NCBI GenBank assembly: GCA_019307065.1
Contig: JAFDKH010000012.1
Coordinates: 1 to 56,379 of the forward strand
DNA length: 56,379 nt
DNA from: Deltaproteobacteria bacterium
GTDB lineage: Bacteria; Myxococcota; B64-G9
Direction of reading: 5' to 3'
The translations under genes and the position numbers were made by a program. Positions 25,366 to 34,593 of the stretch are shown in pieces. The notes under the pieces are model-generated. The model was not told the DNA's origin and searched no databases. It saw only the letters and a list, made by a program, of their open reading frames with translations. The first letter of the stretch is position 1; every line of letters starts with the position of its first letter.

Positions 25366-25557
25366 ATGACTTCTAAAACTATCGTCAAGCATTCTGAAGA
25401 ACTTCGCCGGGCGGTCCGCTGGATTTCCGACTGTAGAAAGGCCGATCCGGGCGTGAATCTTGGGCAACTCTTGTCTGAGGCAGGTCCTAAATTCAACCTG
25501 ACTCCCAAGGATCAAGATGGGCTCAGATTGCTTCTGCGCGAAGACGACGAGCGCTGA
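25366..25557 (+). CDS. Small conserved protein (63 residues) upstream of CPBP protease
   Basis: 63 residues; TAGGA lies 8 bases ahead of the ATG. The chain is charged and helical: EELRRAVRWISDCRKADPG followed by LTPKDQDGLRLLLRE. It resembles a family of short proteins that I recall from deltaproteobacterial genomes, with a conserved A-V-R-W-I-S block and a closing F-x-L-(S/T)-P-x-(D/E) motif; function unknown. A promoter-like pair lies upstream, and the CPBP gene follows after 35 bases, so the two are probably co-transcribed. Confidence 0.7.
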   Translation: MTSKTIVKHSEELRRAVRWISDCRKADPGVNLGQLLSEAGPKFNLTPKDQDGLRLLLREDDER

Positions 25558-25592
25558 CTGCCCGTCGATTGTGATCTGAAAGAACCAAGCTG

Positions 25593-26585
25593 GTGTTTAA
25601 GAACATCTTTTTCAATGAGACCGAAAAGAGGTTGCGGGCAGCCTGGCGACTCGGACTGCAAATACTGATAATGCTGGCAATCAGCCTGCCACTTAGCCTG
25701 TTAGTTGGCCTGGTGGCGATCGAATTGGGCGACTTGCCAGGCGGCCGACTATCGATCAGGGCCCTGGCCTGGCTGTCAGCCAGCAATCTGGCCTACACAG
25801 CAGTTTTGTTCTTCGTCAAATGTCTGGGGGTTTTAATAAGCCTGGTTTTGGCGGCTCGCTACCTGGACAAGCGGCCGTTTTCCGGGCTCGGGTTCCATAT
25901 CAATAAAGTATGGTGCCGGGATTTCGTGTTTGGTTTCTTGCTCGGGGCATTCTTGATGTCGGCCGTATTCTTGATCGAACTGGCTGCCGGCTGGGTGGAG
26001 GTAACCGATACATTTCGGGCAACCGGGGATTCGTTCTGGTCAATGCTGTTTTTCGCCCTGACGGCTTTTATCTGTGTAGGGTTTTATGAAGAGATGCTGA
26101 GTCGCGGATATCAGATTCGCAACCTCGCTGAAGGACTAAACATGCCAAAAATCGGGCCACGCCTGGCCCTCGGGTTGGCCTGGATTGTGACTTCTGTTGC
26201 ATTTGGCTTCGGTCACAGCCTGAATCCGCACGCCAGTCTGATTTCCAGCCTGGGCGTTGCAGCGGCCGGAATCCTGCTGGGTTTACCCTACATATTGACC
26301 GGCCAGCTGGCGATTTCGATTGGCCTGCATATCAGTTGGAATTTTTTTCAGGGCAACGTCTTTGGGTTTCCGGTCAGCGGTCGCGATTTCCAGGTGAGTT
26401 TCATAGGAATCAAACAAAATGGTCCCGAGGCCTGGACGGGCGGGCTTTTCGGTCCCGAGGCCGGCTTGCTAAGTCTGGGGGCTTGTCTGGTGGGTTGCTT
26501 GCTGATTCTGACGTGGGTCAGATGGCTGCATAAGAAATGCAGTTTAGACACCCGGGTGACTGTTTTTATACCGAAGGTTATTTAG
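25593..26585 (+). CDS. CPBP family intramembrane metalloprotease
   Basis: 330 residues with eight or so membrane segments. The three CPBP/Abi motifs are all present: E166-E167-x-x-x-R171 (EEMLSR), F204-x-x-x-H208 (FGFGH) and H246-x-x-x-N250 (HISWN). These form the glutamate-histidine metal site of Rce1-like proteases. Bacterial members process bacteriocins, peptides or signalling proteins, or confer immunity. The start is a GTG at 25593 with a weak AAAG upstream; I did not find a better start. It follows the 63-residue protein, which could be a regulator or a substrate. The stop overlaps the convergent 1100-residue lipoprotein gene by 8 bases. Confidence 0.88.
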   Translation: MFKNIFFNETEKRLRAAWRLGLQILIMLAISLPLSLLVGLVAIELGDLPGGRLSIRALAWLSASNLAYTAVLFFVKCLGVLISLVLAARYLDKRPFSGLGFHINKVWCRDFVFGFLLGAFLMSAVFLIELAAGWVEVTDTFRATGDSFWSMLFFALTAFICVGFYEEMLSRGYQIRNLAEGLNMPKIGPRLALGLAWIVTSVAFGFGHSLNPHASLISSLGVAAAGILLGLPYILTGQLAISIGLHISWNFFQGNVFGFPVSGRDFQVSFIGIKQNGPEAWTGGLFGPEAGLLSLGACLVGCLLILTWVRWLHKKCSLDTRVTVFIPKVI

Positions 26586-29500
26586 TTTTGAAAATAAATG
26601 GGTAGTTGACGACAACAATCCCGCCGCCTTTGGGCTTGGGAAACTTCCAGCGGCGGACCACATGCGTTATACATTTTTCCACTGTTTTGTTGTTCAGGGT
26701 AGATGATTTGACTTTGGCCTGCTGAACACGACCGCTAGGACTGATAGTGAATTTTACAGTGACCTTACCCGACAGTCCCGGGTTTTTGATCAGCTCCTTT
26801 TCGTAACAGTAGCGAACTAAATTGACGTTCTTGCGGATCACGCCCTGGATGACCTTTATCGGGAGTGATCCGCCCCCGATAATTATTTCATTTTTTGGTT
26901 TTCCACTGCCTTTAACGAAAGTGCCCAGGCCTCCGATGCCGATCCCACCCAGAGAGTAGTCTTTTAGGGCCGTGACTGGTGCAGCTTTAGCTCGCTTGAG
27001 CAACTCGTCGGGAACAGGCCCGAAAATCACGGGCGGCTCCTGGTTTTGGCCGTATTGGCCTTGGTCGGTTGCGCAAGCCGTCAGAACCAGGATCGGAGCC
27101 AGCTGCTTGAACGTCGTTTCGGGGTCGGCGTCGAGGTAAGTTTTTGTATTCGGGCCGAGAAGTTTGCGCTGTTCGGCGAGTTCCTTGTTCAGATCTGCCG
27201 CGGTCCGGCAGCTGGTTTCAGTCGGGCATTCTTGAGTTCCCTCGAATGTCAGCCAGGTGCCATTGGCCGCCAGATCGACTTTGGGGCCCCTTACTTTCAA
27301 CACGATCAAAGGATCTGACTTGTCCAAGTCCTTATGGATCGCGCCCAAAATGCCGGTCATGGCCATCTTCTCTTTGATTCTTTTGTGCCTGGCAGTTTCA
27401 GTCTGTTTTTGGCTGGTCAACAGGTTGACGTGAACGGCCTGGTTTTGTTGGTCCTTGGTTTCGATCATGACCTGGGTCTTGTCATGATCTTGGGCAACCC
27501 GGCCTAGCACCTTGGCGATCCGGGCGTATTTCGTGCCGCGATCAATAACCAGGGTCGGCGCTGGATTGCCGACCGACAGGACTTGATCAAATGCAGGCAG
27601 CTCAGCCGACAGGCTGGCCTTGGGTATCCGGATGAAAGGTCTTCCCCCAACATGGCCGAATTTGCAGTCTGTATCTACTTGGGCCAATCGAATAGACGGG
27701 CGAGCCTTGATAGCTTGAATCCGGTTGCAGGCCTGAGAGTGTCCCTGGTTACAGGCCCGCCCAAGCACGAGTTTCTCGGCTTCGATGTGATAATCTTCGG
27801 CCAGCCGATCGGCGACATACAAAGCCAGCATCAGTTGGGTGCGTCTGGCTGACTCACTCGTGTCTTTGGCCTGGCGGGCACAGCTAAGAGGTTTGTCGAC
27901 TTCTTCAATCAAGCGACTCAGGAGCAAGGAGCGCATGTCGGGGGCCGCCATGGCCAGGCTGCCGAACCCTCTTATCATCTCGCGCGTTACAGCCTGCATA
28001 CACTTGGCGCCCTTGGTGCCGGCCGCGGCTGCACCCGGCGAATCCCAGTCAAGTCCGCTAAAATTGGCGGGCCGATTGTGGACCTGTTTTTTTTGTCCCT
28101 TGATGTTCAATATAATCTCGCCGGCAATCGCGCGCTCAACGTAGCTTACGCGGCCGTGTACCTGGCCGAGCTGATCGAGGATTGCCGCCGCCTTGGGATT
28201 CTTGTGGTTGACCAGGTTGGCTAACGTTGACGGATCCAAACTCAATTCACCGATCGTCCCGACCGGCGGCTTCAATATTTGTAGATCGAATACATCACGC
28301 GGATCACTGCCCAACCCTAAGCGGACCACCTGATTTTGGCCGACTGGTTCGACGTACAGCTGGCTGCGGATTTCTGTGCCGGGTTCACGGTCGAGCTCAG
28401 CCAGGCCCTGGCGGAGCAGACGAGTGCTGGCCGCTAGTGGAAAATGGGCCGCGGCCGCCAGGCGTATCGGGGCTTTGCGATTCTGAGGATCAATAGCCAG
28501 GATCGCTAAATTCAAAGAATGCGGAAGCTGTCCGCTGAAGTTTTGAGGAATAAGATCCAGCAATGTGCGGGCCAGGCCAAAAGGATTGCGAACAAGGTAA
28601 TGGAAGCTGCAAAAGGCGCCGCACTCCATTAAGGCCTCAGTCAATTCACCGAGCTTCTTGACCTCTGCCAGGGCGGCTGGTGGACTGGCCGCCTGCAACA
28701 TGGCATTCAGATCCAGTCGTGACCAGAGAGTTAGAAAGTATCTACCCGGGCTGGTCCGGAAAGGACCGACCGCCAAGGCCTGCCCGGCCTTGAAAATTTT
28801 CTGGCCCTTTTCCGTCAGAGAAATCAGGCTGCTTAATCTCAAACCGCCATCGATGTCCAGACTGAGCGTAAAATCGTCCATTTCGGTGCCGACCGGGCTC
28901 ATCAGTAAAGTACTATTGGCGACGATCGAGAGTCCTTTTGCCAATAGCATTGCTCGCATAGAGGGATCAGCAGCATAAGCCAGGGCTTCGAATATCTGTC
29001 GAGTGGCAATCTGGGCGGCCAGATCGCGCAGCTGCCAGGGACGCACGTGCAAAACCAACAAGTCAGGCCGGCTGGCCGCCATGATCAGGGCCGGAGTAAT
29101 CGGCAGGTCGAAGTCCCGGTTTGTCTCGGCCAGCTGCTTTTCCCAGCTGGCATTGCGGGCCTGATCGTCGGCATGCGGAATTCGTTCGTGAGTTATGATT
29201 TCCAGTCGAACAAAGCCGCTGGGCGTTTCGGTAGCCGAGGTCGGTTTGCCCTTTTCCGGGAACAAGCCGACGAAGCCCTGATTGTGGGGAAGGGCTAGCA
29301 GCTTAGCACCCCTAGGTAATGACTTTGGCTGAACTGGTACAAGATCACCATAAACCAAAAGTCCTTCAATAGAATCAACCAGGTTTTGCGGGTCGGTGGC
29401 CGGAACCAGGATTCGATGGCGTATACCCGGCAAGCCCTTTTTCATGGCCAGCTGCGGTTGGGGAATGACTGCCCGGGCAGCCAGGATCAAGTCGCTGCTC

Positions 29501-29880
29501 TGGGGCTCAAACAAGGCTGCCGCGATCGGTCGATTCTGGTCCCAGCCCTGCAAGCCCGCGCTGAAGGGTGACTGGTTGTCGCTGAAACTAGCCGCGGCCC
29601 GGAACAAGTCCCCAGCGGCCAGGGCAGAATCCAGTTGCGGTGTAAGTCCGGCCAGAAGAGGCAAGAGAGTGCGCTTGGTAGCTAGCCAGCGCTGGGGATG
29701 CACAATAATCACAAGACTGGCCCGACTGCCGGCTGCTTCAATAAGGGCAAGAGTATCCGGGTTGGCGCGCTCAGCCAGCAGGGCTCTGGGGGTTTTTGGT
29801 TTGGGAGCCCCACATCCATTCAGGCCAATTATTACGGCAAGCAACAAAAGGATCGAATGACTTCGCTTCATCGGCCACAT
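26578..29880 (-). CDS. Large lipoprotein with AgmX/PglI-type C-terminal domain
   Basis: 1100 residues. The ATG at 29880 has GAGGAG 9 bases upstream; a second ATG lies three codons in. The lipobox is LNGC with +2 Gly. The first 650 residues are a repeat-like beta/alpha region of unknown family that reads like a secreted domain protein (several LxxLxxAGDL/F-type segments). Residues about 690-930 are Cys-containing (SRACNQGHSQAC, CPTETSC). The last 110 residues are an AgmX/PglI domain: VRYCYEKELIKNPGLSG, then VTVKFTISPSGRVQQ, then VEKCITHVVRRWKFPKP and YPFIF. The TonB-like end on an outer membrane lipoprotein could contact envelope partners. The same domain closes 15427-15963. The gene is transcribed alone. 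Confidence 0.85.
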   Translation of the reverse strand: MWPMKRSHSILLLLAVIIGLNGCGAPKPKTPRALLAERANPDTLALIEAAGSRASLVIIVHPQRWLATKRTLLPLLAGLTPQLDSALAAGDLFRAAASFSDNQSPFSAGLQGWDQNRPIAAALFEPQSSDLILAARAVIPQPQLAMKKGLPGIRHRILVPATDPQNLVDSIEGLLVYGDLVPVQPKSLPRGAKLLALPHNQGFVGLFPEKGKPTSATETPSGFVRLEIITHERIPHADDQARNASWEKQLAETNRDFDLPITPALIMAASRPDLLVLHVRPWQLRDLAAQIATRQIFEALAYAADPSMRAMLLAKGLSIVANSTLLMSPVGTEMDDFTLSLDIDGGLRLSSLISLTEKGQKIFKAGQALAVGPFRTSPGRYFLTLWSRLDLNAMLQAASPPAALAEVKKLGELTEALMECGAFCSFHYLVRNPFGLARTLLDLIPQNFSGQLPHSLNLAILAIDPQNRKAPIRLAAAAHFPLAASTRLLRQGLAELDREPGTEIRSQLYVEPVGQNQVVRLGLGSDPRDVFDLQILKPPVGTIGELSLDPSTLANLVNHKNPKAAAILDQLGQVHGRVSYVERAIAGEIILNIKGQKKQVHNRPANFSGLDWDSPGAAAAGTKGAKCMQAVTREMIRGFGSLAMAAPDMRSLLLSRLIEEVDKPLSCARQAKDTSESARRTQLMLALYVADRLAEDYHIEAEKLVLGRACNQGHSQACNRIQAIKARPSIRLAQVDTDCKFGHVGGRPFIRIPKASLSAELPAFDQVLSVGNPAPTLVIDRGTKYARIAKVLGRVAQDHDKTQVMIETKDQQNQAVHVNLLTSQKQTETARHKRIKEKMAMTGILGAIHKDLDKSDPLIVLKVRGPKVDLAANGTWLTFEGTQECPTETSCRTAADLNKELAEQRKLLGPNTKTYLDADPETTFKQLAPILVLTACATDQGQYGQNQEPPVIFGPVPDELLKRAKAAPVTALKDYSLGGIGIGGLGTFVKGSGKPKNEIIIGGGSLPIKVIQGVIRKNVNLVRYCYEKELIKNPGLSGKVTVKFTISPSGRVQQAKVKSSTLNNKTVEKCITHVVRRWKFPKPKGGGIVVVNYPFIFKTK

Positions 29881-29941
29881 GTAGATGTTCTCCTCAGATC
29901 CATAAACCTAAAGATGTATTAATGACAATGATACGGATCAA

Positions 29942-29970
29942 TTGCAACGAATCCGGATTTTCCCTATGAT
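29942..29970 (+). promoter_or_regulatory. Sigma70-like promoter for 30012-31625
   Basis: TTGCAA (29942-29947) and TATGAT (29965-29970) are separated by exactly 17 bases. The predicted start of transcription is near 29977, about 35 bases before the ATG, which has AGGAG at 7 bases. It is the clearest promoter on the plus strand in this window. Confidence 0.6.
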
Positions 29971-30011
29971 TCTATACAGGTCTATCAGCGTTTTGCCGAG
30001 AGGAGAAATAC

Positions 30012-31625
30012 ATGCACAAGCTTGGTCCTTTTACGTTACGGATAGTTGTTTTTGGTCTGGCATTGGCAACTGCCTGCGCCCCACACAAGACGGTTTCGAA
30101 GACAGACAAATCCGTAGGACCTGAAGCTGCCAAGCACGATTCGGTCAAGCCCGTAGTAGAAGAAAAACCAACTACCCCGACCGCCCCGGTAGCCGGTGAT
30201 CCGGTTCTGGTTGAATTTTTCGTTATGTCGAAATGTCCCTTTGGAGTTCGGGTAGAAAACGACATCATTCCCGTGTTGGCCAAGATGGAAGGTATGGTTG
30301 ATTTTCGCCTGGAGTACATCGGTACAGAAAAAAATGGCCAGCTTACCGCCCTGCATGGTGAAACCGAGGTGTTAGGAGATACAATCCAGTTGTGTGCGGC
30401 CAAGTACTTTCCCGATCGCTATCTCAAACTGATTTCCTGCATGAACGATAATTTTCGCGCCATTCCAGAAGGCTGGGAGAATTGCGCCAAACAAAACGGT
30501 CTGGCCGTTGAGCCGATTGATGCCTGTTTCCGAGGCGACGAAGGTAAAGTCCTGGTACGTGGTTCGTATATGCTCTCAAAAGAGCGTAAGGCGCGCGGAA
30601 GTCCGACAATGTTTATCAACGGCAAAATATACAGGGGCTCACGCGGCGAGAAATCTTTCACCCGGGAAATTTGCCGGGCATTTGTCGCCAAGCAGCCAAA
30701 AGTCTGTGAAAGTATTCCTGCGCCGGTCGAAGTCCCCTTGACGATCCTGACCGATGCGCGCTGCAAAGACTGTCGGACTGACAGGTGGGTTCCTCGTTTC
30801 GAGACAATGTTCCCGGGAGTCAAGATCAAGATAGTCGACTATGAAACCGCCGAGGGTAAAGCTTTATATGCGCAAGTAGTTGAGCATGCAAAGTTCCTGC
30901 CGGTTTTTTTATTCGGCAAAGAAATCGAGAAGACCGACAACTATGAACGCCTGCGGCGCAGGCTGCTTCCGGTCGGCGAGTTGCTGATCATGCGATCTAT
31001 GGGAAAGTTCGATCCGACCATGGAGATTTGCGATAACGGTCTGGATGATACCGGGAATGGAAAAGTCGATTGCCAAGACCCTGATTGCGTTCAGACTTTT
31101 GCATGCCGTCAAGAGATTCCAAAAAAGCTGGAAGTCTTCGTAATGTCTCAATGCCCATATGCAGTTAAGGGGCTGAATGCTATGCGGCCCGTAATGCAGC
31201 GTCTCAAAAATGATATTATATTTGAAGTACATTACATTGCCAAAGCCGAAGGCGAGGGATTCAGGGCCTTGCATGGCCAACCAGAAGTTGAAGAAAACAT
31301 TCGCCAGTTGTGTGCCATCAAACACTATTCGAAAAATTATAAGTTCCTTGACTATGTCTGGTGTCGCAACGAGAACATTCGCTCGGCCGAATGGGCCGCC
31401 TGCGCAGGCGAGAACGGGATAAGTACAAAAAAGATAGAGACTTGTTCGACATCCGCCGAGGGCCAGCGTCTATTGCGCGAAGATATTGGGCTGGCTGACA
31501 AGTTGAAGATCTATGGCAGTCCTACTTGGGTGGTTAACGGGCGGCATAAATTCAATGGCATCGATGAAGAAGTAATCATGGAGAATTTCTGCAAGCACAA
31601 CCCTGATTATACAGGCTGCCAATAG
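30012..31625 (+). CDS. Lipoprotein with three thioredoxin-like domains and a MopE-type motif
   Basis: 537 residues. The signal ends in a lipobox-like LATAC (Cys22, +2 Ala). Domain 1 (about 65-225) and domain 3 (about 372-530) are paralogous DsbA/GILT-like units: each has a FVMS(K/Q)CP(F/Y) active-site-like start with only the first Cys (C75 and C381), an ALHG segment, and a cis-Pro-like GSP(T) followed by a V/I-NG strand. Extra paired Cys lie in their helical inserts. Domain 2 (240-330) has a true CxxC (C251-C254, CKDC). Residues 339-359 are a MopE-like motif, EICDNGLDDTGNGKVDCQDPDC, written in two parts: CDNGLDDTGNGK and VDCQDPDC. A role in periplasmic disulphide exchange or thiol binding is inferred. 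Confidence 0.88.
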   Translation: MHKLGPFTLRIVVFGLALATACAPHKTVSKTDKSVGPEAAKHDSVKPVVEEKPTTPTAPVAGDPVLVEFFVMSKCPFGVRVENDIIPVLAKMEGMVDFRLEYIGTEKNGQLTALHGETEVLGDTIQLCAAKYFPDRYLKLISCMNDNFRAIPEGWENCAKQNGLAVEPIDACFRGDEGKVLVRGSYMLSKERKARGSPTMFINGKIYRGSRGEKSFTREICRAFVAKQPKVCESIPAPVEVPLTILTDARCKDCRTDRWVPRFETMFPGVKIKIVDYETAEGKALYAQVVEHAKFLPVFLFGKEIEKTDNYERLRRRLLPVGELLIMRSMGKFDPTMEICDNGLDDTGNGKVDCQDPDCVQTFACRQEIPKKLEVFVMSQCPYAVKGLNAMRPVMQRLKNDIIFEVHYIAKAEGEGFRALHGQPEVEENIRQLCAIKHYSKNYKFLDYVWCRNENIRSAEWAACAGENGISTKKIETCSTSAEGQRLLREDIGLADKLKIYGSPTWVVNGRHKFNGIDEEVIMENFCKHNPDYTGCQ

Positions 31626-31685
31626 GGTAATTGACTCTTTTGGCAATAGTCGGTATTTCCTTCGAGGGACAGGAGGATTGTTAGA

Positions 31686-32045
31686 ATGTCTGAGAAGGGC
31701 TCGGGCCCCGAACTATTAATCTGCATAGTTAAAGATCACCACCAGGTTGAAGAGATCCTGACTGGCTTTTTGGAACTCGGGATCAAAGGGGCAACCGTCA
31801 TTGACGGGCGCGGGATGGGGCAGATTCTAAGTACCGAGATACCAATATTCGCAGGTTTCGCTTCACTTTTCCCGGGAGGTAGTCGGGGAACCTATATGAT
31901 CATGTCGGTACTCGATCAGGCCCAGATTGACGATGCTATTATGCTGGCCGAAGAGGTATGTGGAGCTCTCGACAAGGCCGGAGCGGGGTTTCTCTTTACC
32001 TTGCCAGTTGGACGAGTCAGAGGTCTGGCGAAGGAGATCAGTTGA
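31686..32045 (+). CDS. PII-like signalling protein
   Basis: 119 residues; AGGAGG sits 9-10 bases ahead of the ATG. The pattern ELLICIVKDHHQVEEILTGFLELGIKGATVIDGRGMG (given here as KGATVIDGRGMG) matches PII-like proteins of the GlnB fold, in which this strand-turn precedes the T-loop region. A hydrophobic C-terminus with GAGFLFTLPVGRVRGL closes the fold. The classical uridylylation Tyr of GlnB is not seen. PII-like proteins bind adenine nucleotides and regulate nearby transporters. The stop TGA shares two bases with the TTG start of the antiporter, which strongly implies joint expression and supports a regulatory link. Confidence 0.82.
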   Translation: MSEKGSGPELLICIVKDHHQVEEILTGFLELGIKGATVIDGRGMGQILSTEIPIFAGFASLFPGGSRGTYMIMSVLDQAQIDDAIMLAEEVCGALDKAGAGFLFTLPVGRVRGLAKEIS

Positions 32046-33244
32046 AGATCGTTGTCGGGGTTGCGCTTGTTATCCTGATTGCATTACTTGGATCGCGACG
32101 AACATTCACGAAAGTCAGACTTCCTCTTGCCGCCCGGCACATATACCTGACCGGCACCGAATATATTCTAGTCGGATTGTGCCTGGGTGGGCTTCTGCTC
32201 AATCTCCTCGACGAAGGCTCGCTCAAGGGACTCGACCCATTGTTGTTTCTTTCACTCGGCTGGATCGGATTGATGTTCGGGGTCCAACTGGAAATCCCGC
32301 GCATCGCTCACTTCGGGCGCCAACATTTCGGGCTGGCCATGCTGCAGGCTCTGGCCACTTTACTGTTTTGCAGCCTGCCTTTTGTGTTTCTGCTGGGACT
32401 AATCGGTGGGACCTCAAATGAACTTATTGTCATTGGAGCGTTGACCCTGGGAGCCATTGCTGTACCGACGGCCCAGTCGTCACTGGTTTTAATACAGAAG
32501 GAACTCGGGCTGAGCCGTAATAAATTTTTCGAGATACTCAATTACGTCTCCGGAATAGATGACATTATCGGTCTAATAGTTTTCGGTTTTCTCTTCTGCT
32601 ATGCGCACACTAGCTCCTTTATCGGGCTGGAGTCGCTGATCAGTCTGCAATATCTGGGATTGTCAATAGCAGTCGGTGGGTTAATGGGATTGTTACTGCA
32701 CGTTCTGACCCGAGTCCGCTGCGGTCAGGAGGAGTTACTGCTCTTTACCATGGGAATAGTTGTGCTGGCGGCCGGGACTGCAGCCTATCTGGGGATATCG
32801 CCGCTATTTGTTACTTTCATAAGTGGTTTCGTGATCGCCAATCTGCGCAGTCAGAAAACACGTATTTTGAGAGTTCTCGGCTCGTTTGAGAAACCTTTTT
32901 ACATTGTCATACTCCTGATCGGCGGAGCTATGCTTCGGCCGGTCGGAAACTGGCCGGTTGTTCTGGGACTGGCGGCCGCTTACATCGTCTTGAGACTTGC
33001 GGGAAAAGCCGCCGGCGGATTTGTTTCGAGCCTGGTGCTTCGAAAACCTCAGCAGTTGCCGGCCCTGGTTGGCTTGGCGCTGACATCTCAAGGTGGAATG
33101 GCCGCCGCCATGGTGGTTAGTTTTCATCGAACTTTTCTAAGTGATTTTAGCAATTCGATTCTAATGCTTGTACTTGTTGCCCTGGTTGTAAACGAGATCA
33201 TTAGCCCGTTTCTCGCGCGTTTTGTCGTCAGAAAGGCGTCTTGA
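32042..33244 (+). CDS. CPA2-type cation:proton antiporter (first of pair)
   Basis: 400 residues from the TTG at 32042, which has AAGGAGAT 5 bases upstream and overlaps the preceding stop as TTGA; a longer frame to 31958 lies inside the PII-like gene and is not needed. The protein has about 11-12 membrane segments with the CPA2 signatures: a conserved GIMFGVQLEI-like region (LMFGVQLEIPR) and the unwound helix with acidic residues (YVSGIDDIIGLIVFG), the site of ion binding in this family. There is no RCK/TrkA domain at the C-terminus, so gating by ligand may come from the PII-like protein. The ion (Na+, K+) cannot be read off. Confidence 0.85.
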   Translation: MKIVVGVALVILIALLGSRRTFTKVRLPLAARHIYLTGTEYILVGLCLGGLLLNLLDEGSLKGLDPLLFLSLGWIGLMFGVQLEIPRIAHFGRQHFGLAMLQALATLLFCSLPFVFLLGLIGGTSNELIVIGALTLGAIAVPTAQSSLVLIQKELGLSRNKFFEILNYVSGIDDIIGLIVFGFLFCYAHTSSFIGLESLISLQYLGLSIAVGGLMGLLLHVLTRVRCGQEELLLFTMGIVVLAAGTAAYLGISPLFVTFISGFVIANLRSQKTRILRVLGSFEKPFYIVILLIGGAMLRPVGNWPVVLGLAAAYIVLRLAGKAAGGFVSSLVLRKPQQLPALVGLALTSQGGMAAAMVVSFHRTFLSDFSNSILMLVLVALVVNEIISPFLARFVVRKAS

Positions 33245-34593
33245 AAATGGAGCGCTTCTTTGTCCTCATAGTGATTTCGTTCGGCATGTATTTTATAGCA
33301 AATATGTTGCCCGAGTCGTTTGCGGTGACGGGAGCCGGCTCGGTTTTGTCTTTTGGGTTCATGATTTTGGCCGCCTATCTCCTGGCGGGTGTCTTGGCCA
33401 GAATAAAGCTTCCTCGAATCACCGGTTATATCCTTGCGGGAATGTTGTTTGGGCCATCTCTTCTCGGTTTTCTCTCTCCCGAGGTTCTCAGCGAGCTCAA
33501 GCTGGTGGATGACCTGGCGTTGACCTTTATTGCTTTTGCCGCCGGCGGTGAACTGCGCATGGCCATGTTGAAAAGGCGCTTTCGCAGCATCGTTCTCACA
33601 TTGGTGTGCCTGGTGGTTGTAGTCCTGGTTGGGGTAACTACCTCGATCCTGCTATTGCGGTCGGTGTTTCCTTTTACAATCGGATTGCCGTTTGTGCAGG
33701 CTCTTGGAGTCGCAGCAATCTGCGGCGCAATTGCAGTAGCTCGCTCGCCATCCTCCGCGATTGCGATTATTAGTGAGACCAAGGCGCGCGGTCCTTTTAC
33801 CGAAATGGTTCTGGGCGTAACCGTGGCGGCCGATGTCCTGACCATCTTCATTTTTGCAATTATCTTGTCGTTTTCTCAGCTAGCTGTTTCAGGGCAGGCA
33901 ATTGACCTTACTTTTCTTTTAGGGATGGGAGGAGAAGTAGTCGCTTCCCTGGTAAGCGGCGTGATTTTGGGCTATTTGATATCCCTGCTCCTTGCCAGGA
34001 CCGGCTCCGAACTTACTGTTTTCATACTTGGGCTGGCTTTCCTGGTGACCAAGTTTTCCCAGGGACTAGCATCGTTTCTCGATAGCGAGTTCGGTGTTCA
34101 TTTTCATCTCGAACCAATGTTGTTATGCATGACGGCAGGATTTGTTGTGCAGAACATGACCCGCCGGGGCGATCTTTTCTTGCGAGTAATAGACCGCAGC
34201 TCATTACCAATTTATGTCATCTTCTTTGCAATAAGCGGAGCTTCGTTGAAAATCGAAGCGCTTGAAACCATGTGGCCATGGGCCCTGTTGCTGGTTGGAT
34301 TGCGGGCAGTTTTTGTCTATAGCGCTACTTATTTGGGTGGACGCCTCAGTTCGGACCCCAAGGAGTTTCAGAAAGCCAGTGGGCTCGGTTTCTTGACTCA
34401 GGCTGGTGTTAGTCTCGGCCTGGCCAAGTTGGTTGCTGAAAGGTTTCCAGATTTCGGGCCAGAGTTGGCTACTTTACTGGTTGCCACGATTGCGATCAAC
34501 CAGGTTATCGGGCCGGTGGGATTTAAATATGCCCTTTCGATGGTAGCCGAAACCAAAGAAGCCAGGCTGGCAAAGCGACTCAAGCAAACTTGA
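33241..34593 (+). CDS. CPA2-type cation:proton antiporter (second of pair)
   Basis: 450 residues from the TTG at 33241, which again overlaps the previous stop as TTGA; an ATG at 33247 is an alternative two codons in. It is a different length and only distantly similar to its neighbour, with a typical CPA2 start (LAGVLARIKLPRITGYILAG), the long helix LTFIAFAAGGELR and the region TVAADVLTIFIFA with the conserved Asp. A C-terminal regulatory RCK domain is missing. Two linked CPA2 antiporters could form a heteromer. The gene ends exactly one base before the stop of the EIIA-like gene on the other strand. Confidence 0.85.
   Translation: MKMERFFVLIVISFGMYFIANMLPESFAVTGAGSVLSFGFMILAAYLLAGVLARIKLPRITGYILAGMLFGPSLLGFLSPEVLSELKLVDDLALTFIAFAAGGELRMAMLKRRFRSIVLTLVCLVVVVLVGVTTSILLLRSVFPFTIGLPFVQALGVAAICGAIAVARSPSSAIAIISETKARGPFTEMVLGVTVAADVLTIFIFAIILSFSQLAVSGQAIDLTFLLGMGGEVVASLVSGVILGYLISLLLARTGSELTVFILGLAFLVTKFSQGLASFLDSEFGVHFHLEPMLLCMTAGFVVQNMTRRGDLFLRVIDRSSLPIYVIFFAISGASLKIEALETMWPWALLLVGLRAVFVYSATYLGGRLSSDPKEFQKASGLGFLTQAGVSLGLAKLVAERFPDFGPELATLLVATIAINQVIGPVGFKYALSMVAETKEARLAKRLKQT

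Noticed and set aside
31617-31645. Inverted repeat TGCCAA/TTGGCA at the end of the triple thioredoxin gene
   Set aside because: The loop is 17 bases, there is no T-run after it, and the stem overlaps the stop codon region.
31927-32421. Open frame of 164 codons on the plus strand
   Set aside because: It overlaps the PII-like gene and the first antiporter in another frame and has no start site or known pattern.
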